Shown: piece by piece, positions 10,885-22,508 of the stretch | Numbering within the stretch: position 1 is the stretch's first letter | Layout: every line of letters begins with the position of its first letter | Source of the DNA: Gigaspora margarita | Lineage: Eukaryota; Glomeromycota; Glomeromycetes; Diversisporales; Gigasporaceae | Assembly: GCA_009809945.1 (NCBI GenBank) | Contig: WTPW01001661.1 | Location: 71,999-135,998 of the forward strand | Length of the DNA stretch: 64,000 bases | Direction of reading: 5' to 3' | Position numbers and translations under genes: made by a program | The notes under the pieces: generated by a model | Told to the model about the DNA's origin: nothing | Database searches by the model: none | Seen by the model: the letters and a program-made list of their open reading frames with translations, nothing else

Positions 10885-11295
10885 AAATATTTAATAGATA
10901 TAAATATAGGAATAACAAGAATATTCCATCCTATGCCAACGTGTTTTGTCAGCTTAGTCATGAAAACTCCTCATAATATAAAATTTATCAGAGCAGTGCA
11001 ATGCAATACTTTAATTAGCATTTTATCTCCGACTAATACATAATTGTAATTGGTATCTAAATATTAGATACACTAAGACCGCATATTGCCGAATCTATTA
11101 TATGAATAAATGAATTATTTAAAATGAATAAATAAATAATACAGTATAGATCAGTAATCGAATCGCAAATCTGTCAGATGGTCTGAGCCGAAATCGTGGC
11201 CAAAATTTTTCTAAAAGATGTTTGATTCAATTACAGATTCACATTCTTACTGTCATATCGATTTTTATAACATCATCCGTCAGTTGTTACTCTGT
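10885..11295. other. AT-rich intergenic stretch
   Basis: Nothing recognised. Confidence 0.4.
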
Positions 11296-11473
11296 AAATT
11301 TTGCAGATCATAGAAGAAATCACTTGCGATTTCTATAGATTATTTTCGATTTCTTAAAATACTCTGATATCTGGGTATGAAATTGTCATATCGGAGTAGT
11401 TTTAAGAAATCAAATTACTGAGAAATTGCAAGCGACTTTTTTTTTTTTGACAATCTGCAAAATTTACAGAATT
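11296..11473. repeat. Imperfect hairpin repeat
   Basis: CTGTAAATTTTGCAGAT near 11292 pairs with ATCTGCAAAATTTACAG near 11454, and TTCTTAAAATACTCTGAT pairs with ATCGGAGTAGTTTTAAGAA further in. It lies downstream of the kinase gene and may be a small foldback element. Confidence 0.5.
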
Positions 11474-11712
11474 TTTGTAAACACAATAAATGACTAGCTC
11501 TAAAAGATTATAATCACATTTTTGACTTTTTTTTAAATGTTATTATTGGATTTCTACATGTAAAACTCTTAAGCAATATGACAATAATAACGTGGCCGTA
11601 CGACAATTATATCTCAAATTAGTCAAATTGTTAATTGAAATTACCTCTAAATTTAGCTGATTCATACGTTTCATACGCTAGTTTAATCTCCTTGGTGTTT
11701 ATTAATCTGCTG

Positions 11713-14700
11713 TTATACAGAATTTTGGAAATTTGGCAAAATAATTTGTGTTGTTTTGATTTCTTCATTAGCAGAAATAAAACTTCTTTTGATATCAGAT
11801 TCCTCGTTATTTGATATCCAGGGCATCATCAGAATCATGCGCCATTTTGAAAATTTTGAGCTAATATCTTTAGCACTAGGTCGGTTACGTGGATTGGAAT
11901 CCATGCACTGGTTAGCCAATTCAATATAACATTTAGGTGTTTTTTCAGAAAATCCAGGTCTTANTCCGTTNCAAATNTTCAANGCAAGNTCNNAGTNGAA
12001 CGGAGAACCATNAAAAGGCCTTTTTCCAGTTGACAATTCTGTCATAATAATACCAAGACTATATATATCAGCTGCTTGTGTATATTCTTCACCNAATAAA
12101 ATCTCTGGTGCAATATATGGCATAACTCCATAAATTTCACCTTTTGAAGCTGATTCTTTCAAACTCTTAGATAATCCTAAATCGGTAACAAAAGACTTCA
12201 TCATAGTTTTGTATTGATTTAGCAAAATATTCCCGCTATGAAAATCACAATGAATATATCCTGATTCATGAATCCTAGTCAGATCATTTGATACATCCAT
12301 AAGATGCTTCAATTTGTTTTCCCAATCGAGTTCTTTAAANTTTGATATCAAAAAGTCGTANATATTTCCTCTATTGGCATACTGAAATACCATAAGATTT
12401 TCTTGAGTTTCTATATGTTGAGTTATTCCATGTANCTCAAGCCCGAGACCATTCAATCTACATTGAACGTGATTTTCGAACTTATTAAATTAGGAATATA
12501 ATTATAAATATTAGAATAATTAATTATACACATAAGTAAATATTTTTTATTGCGCTTTGTAAAAAGTTTGATCTATTTGAGAATTGTGGCTTAAAATTTC
12601 AAATAAATACANAATAAATTAATGATTAAAAATGGTTTATAAGCTATTTATTATAAATTTCAGAAANTTCTCATTATTATTGGCACAAAAATAATGAGAT
12701 CAAGCCTTTTTACAAAGCGCTATAATGAAAACTTAAACTTACTTCTTTTAAAGTGCTAAGTGTTTTAAGTGCAACTTTGCATGATGGTTTACGTGCTTGC
12801 AAATTATTTTTAATGATTGGCTTTCCATCTAACCAGGTTGCTGAATAGATTGTACCAAATCCACCCTTGCCAATTCTTTGAACATCAACTAGTCTATCGA
12901 ATGGAATCCATTCAATCAATTTCTCATATTTTGTAGTTTTAATCTGAAAATTTTTTACACATTCATCAATTTCTTTATTTCCGCTGGACCATCCTCGAAT
13001 TATCCTTTTCGGATCACATAATCGACACCAGGTTTTAGAAGCATTATAGCACCTACAATTCGCGCATCCTTCCAAAGATTTATATCTTACTAAATCTTTA
13101 TGTGATTCTTCATATCTAGTCAATGCGTAATATGTTGCTACACGGTTTCTTAATGCTTCTGCATTATATGGTTTAATTTCTAACGATTTATTTATATCTA
13201 CAAGGGCTTCTTCATATCTATTCATCATGCGATAAGTCTCCCCACGATTACTTAATGTTTCTGAATTATTCGGTCCAATTTCTAATGATTTATTTAAATC
13301 CACAAGGGATGTTTTATATTTATTCATCGTGCAATAAATTTCTCCACGACTTCTTAATGCATCTGCATTATTTGGTTCAATTTCTAATGATTTATTTAAA
13401 TCCACAAGTGATGTTTCATATTTATTCATCGTGCAATAAATTTTTCCACGACTTCTTAATGCATCTGCATTATTTGGTTCAATTTCTAATGATTTATTCA
13501 AATCTGCAAGGGCCTCTTCGTATCTATTCATTATTCGATAAATTTCTCCACGATTACTTAATGTTTTTGAATTATCTGGTTCAATTTCTAATGATATATT
13601 TAAATCTGAAAATGATTCTCCATATCTTTTCATCATGCGATAAGTTTCTCCACGAAATCTTAATGCATCTGCATTATTCGGTTCAATTTCTAATGCTTTA
13701 TTTAGATCCGAAAGTGATTCTTCATATCTATTCATCATGCGATAAGTTTCTCCACGAATTCTTAATGCTCCTGCATTATTTGGTTTAATTTCTAATAATG
13801 TTTTTAAATCTGAAAGTGATTCGCCATATCTTTTCATCATTCGATAAGTTTCTCCACGTAAACTTAATGCATCTGCATTATTCGGTTCAATTTCTAATGA
13901 TTTATTTAGATCCGAAAGTGATACATCATATCTACCAAATTGATAGTTAAATTTTCCACGATATCTTAAATTTTCTGCAATATTTTTTCGACTTCTTGAT
14001 GCTTCTGCATTATTTGGTTCAATTTCTAATGATTTATTTAAATCTGCAAGTGATTCTTCATATCTCTTCATCATGAGATAAATCTTTCCACGAATTCTTA
14101 ATGCTTCTGCATTATTTGGTTCAATTTCTAATGATTTATTTAAATCTTAAGTGATTTTACATATCTATGCATCTCATGGTAAGTTTTTCCACGAATTCTT
14201 AGTGCTTCTGCATTATTTGGTTTAATTTCTAATGATTTATCTAAATCTTCAAGTATTTTTTCTCGGCTTCCTAATGCAGATGCATTACTTGGTTCAATCT
14301 TTAATGATTTATTTAAATCTGAAAGTGATTCTCCATATCTTTTCATCATACGATAAGTTTCTCCACGAAATCTTAATGCAACTGCATTATTCGGTTCAAT
14401 TTTTAATGAATTATTTAGATCCAAAAGTGATTGTTCATATCTATTCGTCATGCGATAAGTTTCTCGACGAAATCTTAATGCATCTGCATTATTCGGTTCA
14501 ATTTTTAACGTTTTATTTAGGTCCGAAAGTGAAACTTCATATCTACCAGTTTGATAGTAAAATTTTCCACGATTTCTTAATTTTTCTGCAATATGTTTTC
14601 GACTCCTTGATGCTTCTGCATTATTTGGTTCAATTTCTAATGATTTATTTAAATCTGCAAGTGATTCTTCATATCTATTCATCATGCGATAAGTTTCTCC

Positions 14701-15243
14701 ACGAATTCTTAATGCATCTGCATTATTTGGTTCAATTGCTAATGATGTATTTAAATCTGAAAGTGATTCTCCATATCTTTTCATCATGCGATAAGTTTCT
14801 CCACGAAATCTTAATGCATCTGCATTATTCGGTTCAATTTCTAATGATCTATTTAGATACGTAAGTGAAAATTCATATCCATTAAAATAATAGCAAAATT
14901 TTCCACGATTTCTTAATCTTTCTGCAATATATTTTTGACTTCTTGATGTTTTTGCATTATTTGGTTCAATTTCTAATGATTTATTTGGATCTGCAAGTAA
15001 TTCTTCATATTTATTTATCATGCGATAAGTTTTTCCATGACTTCTTGCATTATTTGGTTCAATTCCTAATGATTTATTTGAATTAGCAAGTGATTTTTTA
15101 TATCTACGCATCGTACGATAAGTTTTTCCACGAATTCTTAATACAGCTGCATTAATTTCTAATGATTTATTTAGATCCGAAAATGATTTTTCATATAAGT
15201 CAATTTCCAATTCATTTAAATCTGAAAGTGATTCTATGTCCAT
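11713..15243 (-). CDS. TPR-repeat protein kinase, two exons, one frameshift
   Basis: Exon 1 runs 15243-12743 and exon 2 12480-11713; the 262-nt intron has GTAAGT and AG borders. With one base restored near 14147 the product is about 1089 aa. Residues 1-725 are about 21 TPR units (34 aa, consensus NNADALRFRGETYRMMKRYE..). A Cys-rich linker follows (CANCRCYNASKTWCRLCDP, about 727). The kinase domain has the Gly loop IGKGGFGTIY (about 791), VALK lysine (about 827), HCDFHSGN catalytic loop (12263-12230), TDLGLS (DLG replaces DFG), APEIL and NPRNRPSA. It is probably a cytosolic Ser/Thr or TKL-like kinase with a protein-binding repeat arm; the substrate is unknown. ATG 15243 is the first in-frame Met after an upstream stop, and the first units are degenerate, so the true start is uncertain. 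The N-lobe between VALKTL and FENH looks some 10 residues short. Thirteen Ns fall in exon 2. The frameshift and Ns may be assembly faults or real decay. Confidence 0.78.
12480..12743 (-). other. Kinase-gene intron carrying a hairpin
   Basis: Donor GTAAGT at 12742, acceptor AG at 12482-12481. Arms GATCAAGCCTTTTTACAAAG (12699-12718) and CTTTGTAAAAAGTTTGATC (12555-12573) form an inverted repeat spanning most of the intron, which suggests a small foldback insertion. Two Ns (12612, 12667) lie inside. Confidence 0.6.
13070..15210 (-). repeat. TPR-coding tandem array with higher-order structure
   Basis: About 21 units of 102 bp. Three units are 132 bp and carry an insert with RNRGKF or RYRGKF (near 14915, 14580, 13965), so blocks of several units have duplicated together. 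One unit (about 14240) is short by 10 codons. The units around 13300-13400 and 13400-13500 are nearly identical and look like the latest duplication. Confidence 0.85.
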
Positions 15244-15264
15244 ATAATAAGTTTCTTCATGCAA

Positions 15265-15701
15265 AATATCCGTACATCTATAGATGAATTATTTGAATTG
15301 ATTTTAGTGCTATATAAATCAAAAATATTTTTCGTTTATTTTATTTGTAAGATCTATACAAAATTCTGACAAAACAGTCTTGGCTGACAAACATGTGATT
15401 TATAATTCCACAGCCTAAACCCTGACAGTTTTTCTTTCAACTTCCGAATACAGGAATTTTGAAACCTGAAAGTTCGTAATCCCAACAAATTAGTATTTAT
15501 TTGATGAGAATTGTCATATTTCAGGCAGGATTGACTCTTCAGGATCAAGTTGTCATCAAATTTCGATATTGGAATTTTTTCAGCGGATCGTGGAATAAAC
15601 CATGGTATTTATTATTCATATGAATGCTGCACAAAAATTATAAATCGATTTATGAATTTTCATAACCCTGAAAATTGATACAGCAGTGATTACATATACG
15701 A
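15265..15701. other. Upstream region of the TPR-kinase gene
   Basis: This should contain the promoter, but no TATA-like or other element stands out from the AT background. A minus ORF at 15354-15548 has no supporting features. Confidence 0.4.
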
Positions 15702-15808
15702 TAGGGTTCTACAAGTGCCGGCACACGTACTATTAAAAACATAGTGTGCATCGTCCTTGCTTGGCATTATGTTTTAATAGGGCGCATGCCGGCACTCGTA
15801 GAACCCTA
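15702..15808. mobile_element. 107-bp TIR element
   Basis: TAGGGTTCTACAAGTGCCGG and CCGGCACTCGTAGAACCCTA are inverted repeats at the two ends; an inner AAAACATA/TATGTTTTA pair continues the stem. Very short non-autonomous element of unassigned family. Confidence 0.68.
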
Positions 15809-16201
15809 GTATACAGCTAGTTGTTCCAGTCGTTTATACAACAAAATAGGATCGAAAAACTTAGATGAGTAAAAGTTCATAATATAATAATTATAAACGG
15901 CATTACGGAAGCGACTAGAATTGGACTCCGGGGCCAAGTTCGATATAGTGAAAATTCATTAATCAATTTACAGGGTTTTTTTTTCCCTGTCGTTGGAAGT
16001 TGATATCATGTTTCTTGTCGAGATGATTATCATACCTGATAATGTTTCTAATGCAAATGCAATTTAACAGAGAGGAGATAAATTTCAATTGTACTAAAAG
16101 TGCGTACAATGCTCTCCTTATGCAAACTCGGTTACACTCGATGTACTAACGCACTAAACAAGATAGTGGCTGATAAAATTGAAAAAGTCCATGCTATTTT
16201 G
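15809..16201. other. Intergenic stretch
   Basis: Nothing recognised; the ORF that starts at 16100 continues into the dispersed repeat to its right and is not called. Confidence 0.4.
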
Positions 16202-16430
16202 TCATACAGTTTCACTTCTTTTGTGCCGGTAATTCAAACCAGCTTGGTAAATGACCAGGTATTTCAAATGACTCAAAGCCGGATTTTCCATATGGGGCTC
16301 TCCACAGCAAAAGGAGGAGGTGGGACAAAAAAAAATTAATATTTCAAAGAATTAGAACCAATCAGAATAAAATTATTATAAAATTTAAAAAAAAAATCTA
16401 ATTTTATGTGGGGTCCCATATCTTTTTATT
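16202..16430. repeat. Dispersed repeat, copy 1 (uninterrupted)
   Basis: Shares ACAGTTTCACTTCTTTTGTG, GGTAAATGACCAGGTATTT and a poly-A plus ATCTAATTTTA tail with 48496-48970. This copy lacks the hAT-type insertion found in the other. Confidence 0.6.
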
Positions 16431-16765
16431 AGTGTTCGGATCTTTTAGTCGGATTATTCAGATAATATAGATAACAGATAATGATTTTGTTCAACAGACA
16501 ATTTTGGATAATTATCTATAGATAATCTGTATTAATATATATGGTGAAACGGTGAAATGGTGAAATTGATCAAATGGTAAAACATTCATTTCTAGATTTT
16601 TTATCCAATTATCCGAATAATATAGATAAAAGATATTGAGTTTGTTCAACGGATAATTTATCCGGATAATTACTTTAATTTCGGATAATTAATTATCTAT
16701 AGATAATCTGTATTAATATATATGGTGAAACGATGAAATTGATCAAATGGTAAAACATTCATTTA
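16431..16765. repeat. GGATAATTATC repeats in two related blocks
   Basis: TATCTATAGATAATCTGTAT followed by ATGGTGAAACG and TGATCAAATGGTAAAAC occurs twice about 178 bp apart. It begins TAGTGTTCGGATC, which resembles a hAT terminus with subterminal repeats, but no right end or target duplication was found. Confidence 0.5.
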
Positions 16766-16892
16766 TTAATGGCTATTATTTTGCATTTTTAATTCATCAA
16801 TAAATGTACGTACGTACAGTACGTTCATCCATTTCATACTATTCTATTTTGACAATGATTCTATGTTTCATACCATGTGATTTTTGATAATA

Positions 16893-17125
16893 ATTGTCGC
16901 GGCTGAAGCTGGAAATGGCTGAAGCTGGAAATTAGAGGTCTCGATTTCAAACTATTAGCCCTGCTAAAATCCAACTATACTCTTTTATTATAAACCCTAA
17001 CCCTAAATTCTAATCTAACTATAAAAAAAAATCGTACAAAATGCATTCCAAAATTTTTTGTAAATTTCATATTAAAATATTTAAAATTTCCAGCTTCAGC
17101 CATTTCCAGCTTCAGCCACGACAAT
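16893..17125. mobile_element. GCGACA-type MITE, copy 2 (best TIRs)
   Basis: Long inverted ends ATTGTCGCGGCTGAAGCTGG and CCAGCTTCAGCCACGACAAT, with a repeated GGCTGAAGCTGGAAAT at each end. The core reads TACTCTTTTATTATAAACCC, the reverse orientation of the other copies. Confidence 0.75.
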
Positions 17126-17179
17126 AATTGAACACTTTCTTTCAACATCGACTCTATTTCATAGAGATATGCAAAGTCA

Positions 17180-17500
17180 TATGTTCATTGACATGGCTAG
17201 TGAACCAAGTTGACCTTAAAAATTTGACTTAGCTAAGTTGACTTGAGTTGATTATTGATTTCAGTCTTTAGCTGAAGTTGATTTCTTTAAAGGATCCAAT
17301 CATGCTGGCAATATGGCGTTCATGCAAATATACTCTTAATACAATATGATTGGCTATTAGTGATACAAATCGATGAAAAATTTTCAATTGATTAGTTGAT
17401 AGATTATTTTATCCAACTAATCGATTAATCGATTAGTTGACTAATCAATTGACCAATTAATCGACTGACCACCTAATCATTGGTTAACTAATCGATTAGA
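17180..17500. repeat. Clustered TTGAC and TAATCGATTAG motifs
   Basis: AAGTTGAC-like motifs crowd 17205-17280 and CTAATCGATTAG-like palindromes 17395-17500. They may be decayed subterminal repeats of a lost element; no TIR pair found. Confidence 0.4.
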
Positions 17501-17549
17501 TGAATAAATAATAAATGAAACTTGGTAAAATACATGTAAGGGTTGTAAC

Positions 17550-18254
17550 CAGTATTTAAAATTGGATTTTAAAATTTTATGTGGAATACATTTAATATTT
17601 TAATAAAAACTGCGGAACTGGTGTATCAACTTGCGTATTACGTTTTTATTAAATTATATATCTGCGGAAAATTAGTTTAATATGTGGAAATAAAATTTTA
17701 TTTAATAAAATTTATTTTGTGCAATTTTACCATTACCTGGAATCTGAATACAGTAAAGATCAAAATCAAGAATTATGTACGTATGTACATACATTTGTAT
17801 ATACGTATGACAAAGCCCAGGGAGTATTAACTATGATAAGACAGTAATAAAAAATTTATTTCAAGTATACAGTATATCTTCATAGCTATTACTATGAATT
17901 CTAGAAAACTTGATAAAAAATTAGCCAAATTATTCTTTGCCTGAAATATGTAATTATTTCAAACTTTATACAACTGATTCCTATCACTTGCTAATATGAA
18001 GTCAATGGCAGAACATTGTAATTAGCATATGCTTCCTATTTGACTTTAGCATATAGATTCAAATAAATTTTTTAATAAATGCCCGCAGATTTTACCTAAT
18101 TTTAAACCTGCGGAACAAAAAAATATCTATAATTTGGAAATTCTGTGAACTTTTTTTTCTATATTTGTGGAATCTGCATATATTCTTAAAAAAAATTGCG
18201 GATTAAATTTTTAGTCTGTGCTCCGCAGATTCCGCAGGCCAATTTTAAACATTG
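17550..18254. mobile_element. hAT-type element, TGCGG family, copy 1
   Basis: Exact 8-bp target duplication GTTGTAAC (17542-17549 and 18255-18262). Starts CAGTATTTAAAATTGG and ends CCAATTTTAAACATTG. TGCGG/CCGCA motifs are scattered inside, densest at the right end (CTCCGCAGATTCCGCAGG). Its right end matches that of 52185-52418. No transposase. Confidence 0.8.
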
Positions 18255-18289
18255 GTTGTAACTTAAACAGCCATGCTGATATTCTTATG

Positions 18290-19172
18290 TAATCAGCTAA
18301 TTTATATTGATCCAAGCTTGTGTGTTATTTTAGGACGTTCATGGACATCATTTTGAAGTATCCTTCTTATTTTTGGATGATACAGTTTTTGAAATAATAC
18401 TAGTGATATTGCGTGAAAATACAGTATCAAAAAATAATAGTAAATTATTTATAATTATAAAAAAATAATAAAATTTTTAAAAAAGTAAATTTTAGATTTG
18501 ACCAATGCTTGATGATGACCAAATTAAAAACTCAATAAATAAAAGCTTATTTCAATGCTTAAAATTTTTTGAACAATAATTTAATAATTCTTCATCGATT
18601 CCACCCTCTACTTAAGAGTATTATAGAGATATGCATTGGTATCAGTTATAGGAGAACCAGGTTTTGATTCAATGCTCTTAAACTTTGATTAATTTCTTCT
18701 TAGAATAATCAGAAATGGTTTTGGTTCTGTACATAAAAACTTGATAAATTACTTGCCTGGTTTGATATAGTGAAGAGGAAACAAAACCACTTGTGTAATT
18801 TTACTAGTAATTTTTAAATTGCTTGATATGTTGTAAAGATAAAAAATGATATTAATGAGCAAAATTTTTATGATGAATAAGATCTTGAAAGTCTTGCAAC
18901 ACTTTTCATTGCAAATAGAGTATTTACGTTAAACTAAGAAAGGTTGTTGTGTTGTTACAATAGGTTTGTTTCAATTATTTGATTTTAAAAGTTTTAACTC
19001 CGTAAAATTGCTTACTAATCAAGCCTCAAGTTCGTATATAGCTAAAAAAATCTCATTGGTATGACATAACAAAGTAGTTTATTTGTTGTTGAAATTTTTT
19101 TTTTAGGGTCAGTGGGGTGTTTTTTTAGCCAAAAAACCAAGATTTTGGCTGATATGTTTGATCTTGAAATTT
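18290..19172. repeat. Duplicated segment A, CpG-poor copy of 50388-51330
   Basis: Collinear with 50388-51330 over almost 900 bp (for example GATGATACAG.TTTTTGAAAT, AAAAAATAATAGTAAATTAT, TCAAGCCTCAAGTTCGTAT). Many CG positions of the other copy are TG or CA here. No ORF is shared, so this is a repeat, not a gene pair. Confidence 0.75.
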
Positions 19173-20207
19173 GCCTTGTATGTTATCATTGGTATCATCT
19201 AGGAATGCTATAGATAAATTTAATAAAATATATCATGGCTTTGGGGGTCATCTAAAGCTTGGCATCCTACGAAATTACCCAATATATAACCTGGATCAGT
19301 CTGAACAAAACAAGATAACCAAAACAAAAATATAACATATATAAAAAACGGCTATCTAAACAGGTCTTGGTTGACTAAGTAAAAGTGTCAAATGTGATTT
19401 ACAGTACCTAAACTACTTCTCTCTAACCCCACCCTAACCCTAACCCTAAAAATCAAAAAATCAGAAAAATTGAGTAATTTCATAAGGTGCCAGGTTTTAG
19501 ACATCCCCTGCATTAACAAAAAAATTTTTTGCGTAATTTTACTATAAACATGCTAACTTCTAGCTTTGACCTAAGCCTAACATAAACAAAATTTAAATAA
19601 TTTTATAGCAGTTGACGATCCTGCATCAATTAAACTAGTATGTCATGTAGTATTGGCAGACAAACCTATTTTTGGCAAATGGTGAAAGACACAACTAAAT
19701 CTAGCAAAAGATAAAACCTGCCAAAACTCTGGTGAAATGGTGAAACTTTGGTAAAATAGCGAAACTTTGGAGAAATAGCAAAACTTTGGCGAAATAATGA
19801 AACTCTGCTAAAACCTGGCGAAACCCCTAGCAAAGTTGAAACTCCTAGGGAAAGTCAAAACTCAACAAAGATAAACCCTTTTAAGACTTTAGAATGACTG
19901 AACTGTGTTAGTAAATCAAAATATTTTGCATATAGCTTATTTAAAAATGTACAAAAGCAATAAACAAAGTGATGACCTTTTGTTTGTATTCAAGTACTAT
20001 TAAAAAAAACTAGATTTCCGGCTTCTAGCCTTGAAAATTCAAAGACTAAAATCTCTTCTTTTTTTTTTTTTTAGTAGTGCTTATTTATGGATTAATATTA
20101 TTTATGTAAAATAAATATTTAACATGTTAATAAATTTATTGTTAGTGTTGAGATTTTTTTTTTAATATTTCATCATAATTAAATACTGTATATAAGTTAT
20201 GTAAGTA
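19173..20207. other. Non-coding region with a CCCTAA run and GAAACTTTGG repeats
   Basis: ACCCTAACCCTAACCCTAAA lies near 19430. A degenerate GAAACTTTGG minisatellite lies at about 19735-19870. No gene recognised. Confidence 0.45.
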
Positions 20208-20933
20208 CAGTCTGACCTTATTATAGTTACCCTTGATATAGTCACAACCTCATTATAATCACCTTTTTTTATTTATCAAATAAATTTATATTACTTTATT
20301 CTCTATATAGTCACAATTACTTTATAATTACTATCACACTATTTTTAAAAACAAAAGTCATAAAATTATATTAAATTTACCTTGATAAAGTCACAAAAAA
20401 ATATTAATATAGTTAAAATATTAATAATAAGCATCAAAAATTTAAAACATATATATAATTTTTTTAAAAATCAGTTAATAAAATAAAAATCTAATCGATC
20501 ACAAATTGTTGTTACATATAAACCTTTATTTATTTTAAGTAAATCGATTACTGTGCATTAATAAAAGTTGTTCTACATAATAATTACATATATAGCAAAA
20601 TTTTTATATTTTTGAAATAATTTTTATTATATTGATTTTACATTTTACGTAATACAAAAAAAATAAAAATTTTTTAATTTTTTTTGTATATCGTAAAATA
20701 TAAAATCAAAATAATAAAAATTACTTCAAAAATTATAAAAATTTTACTATACATGTAATTTATTACGTAGAACTACTTTAATTAATGCGCAGTAATCGAT
20801 TTGCTTTAAAAAATAAAGATTTATATGTAGCAATGATTTGTGATCGTTTAAAAAAATTTTATAATCACATTATTTTGCTATTTATTATTAAAGTGACTAT
20901 ATAGAGTTTATTATTTATAGTTAGGGCGCTGAT

Positions 20934-22439
20934 AGATATTACGTAATATCATTGGGGGGTGGGGGTAAGGCCAAAATCTTACGTTACACTATATAATATA
21001 TATAATTCTATATATAATATAATATATTGCTAATATATTAAAATTTTGAGTATTAATTAAATTTATATAAAATACAAATATATACTATATTAGTGTATTT
21101 TTGAGTGCTGAACAAGTTTACTTAGGGGTCAAAGTTATAATTCATTAGTAAAATTTTGCATAATGCTGAATTTTCTATATTTTTATTAATAAAAATATAG
21201 AAAATTCTGTATTATACAAAATTTTACTAATGAATTATAACTTAAAGCTCTAAGTAAACTTGTTCAGCACTAAAGCCTACATTCTGAGGCATATAATTAT
21301 TTAATTTTTGCAATTTTTGAAATAAAGATGAGTAAAATTGGTAAATTTTCATCAAAATGTAATATTGCTCACCTTTATTTGAAAATTTAAATAAAACAAA
21401 AAATAATATATGCCAATGTAGTGTATTTATTGATGTTGAACTAGTTTACTTAGAGCTCAAAGTTATGATTAATTAGTACAATTTTGCATTATGTGGAATT
21501 TTCTATATTTTTATTAATAAAAATATAGAAAATTCAGAATTATGCTAAATTATACTAATAAATTATAACTTTGAGCTCTAAGTAAACTTGTTCAGCACCA
21601 AAAGATACACTATATCGGTATATATTTGTTTGATTTTAATAAATGTTCAAATAAAGATGAGCAATATTACATTTTGATGAAAATTTACCAATTTTACTCA
21701 TCTTTATTTCAAATATTAAAAATTTTAAATAATTATATGCCGCAAGGATGTAGATTTTAGTGCTGAACAAGTTTACTTAGGGCTCAAAGTTATAATTAAT
21801 TAGTAAAATTTTGCATGATACAGAATTTTCTATATTTTTATTAATAAAAATATAGAAAATTCAGCATCATGCAAAATTTTACTAATTCATTATAACTTTG
21901 AGCCCTAAGTAAACTTCTTCAGCACTAAAATCTACATCCTGGCGGCATATAATTATTTAAATTTTTTAATATTTGAAACAAAGATGAGTAAAATTGGTAA
22001 ATTTTCATCAAAATGTAATATTGCTCATCTTTATTTGAAAATTTATTAAAATCAAACAAATATATACCGATATAGTGTATCTTTTTGTGCTAAGCAAGTT
22101 TACTTAGAGCTCAAAGTTATAATTTATTAGTACAATTTTGCATAATTCTGAATTTTCTATATTTTTATTAATAAAAATATAAATAATTCTGTATTATGCA
22201 AAATTTTACTAATGAAATATGACTTTGGGCACTAAATAAACTTTCTTAGCATGCAAAAATACATTATATCGGTATATAATTATATTTTAAATAAGTTTAT
22301 TTAGAGCCCAAAATAATAATCTATTAGTAAAATTTTGATAAATTTTTTTTAAAATCGACCAATCAGAATCCGTCTTATGTGGGGGGGAGGGGGGGTACCC
22401 CCTTGATAAAAAGATATTACGTAATATCTGTCAGCGCCC
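20934..22439. mobile_element. PIF/Harbinger-like non-autonomous element, nested
   Basis: TTA on both sides (20931-20933 and 22440-22442) and 26-bp TIRs starting GGGCGCTGA.AGATATTACG, with G-runs just inside both ends. TTA duplication and GGG termini fit PIF/Harbinger elements. The neighbouring tandem unit at about 22994-23030 keeps the empty site (TTTATAGTTATCTC) with a single TTA, which confirms the insertion. Confidence 0.8.
21090..22260. repeat. Alternately inverted array of 327-bp palindromic units
   Basis: Four palindromes centred on TTTTTATTAATAAAAA at 21187, 21515, 21842 and 22169 (steps 328, 327, 327), each flanked by AAGTTTACTTAG/CTAAGTAAACTT. The three spacers between them alternate in orientation (GATGAGTAAAATTGG, then its complement order, then again), so the true period is a head-to-head pair of about 655 bp. 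Confidence 0.82.
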
Positions 22440-22508
22440 TTACTCACCTCTTGTTATAATCATCTAATTTCTGGTTCTCAAGGAGGTGATTATATCGAGG
22501 TTAGACTG

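Larger units (their letters stand above)
20208..22508. mobile_element. pogo/Tc1-like non-autonomous element with 5' and 3' TIRs
   Basis: TA-flanked ends: CAGTCTGACCTTATTATAG on the left, and on the right the complement of CAGTCTAACCTCGATATAAT. The interior is a large palindrome: ATCGATCACAAATTGTTG near 20495 pairs with CAATGATTTGTGATCG near 20830, and TTTACATTTTACG with CGTAAAATATAAA at the centre. No transposase. A 1.5-kb PIF-like element interrupts it at 20934-22439. Assignment to pogo/mariner rests on the TA flank and terminal motif. Confidence 0.62.

Noticed and set aside
13255..14864. Plus-strand ORFs with MIYLNLQ repeats
   Set aside because: Antisense shadows of the TPR array.
16100..16339. 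79-codon plus ORF
   Set aside because: Its second half lies in a dispersed non-coding repeat also found at 48491.
16431..16765. Another hAT element starting TAGTGTTCGG
   Set aside because: No right TIR or 8-bp duplication could be found, so it is listed only as a repeat cluster.
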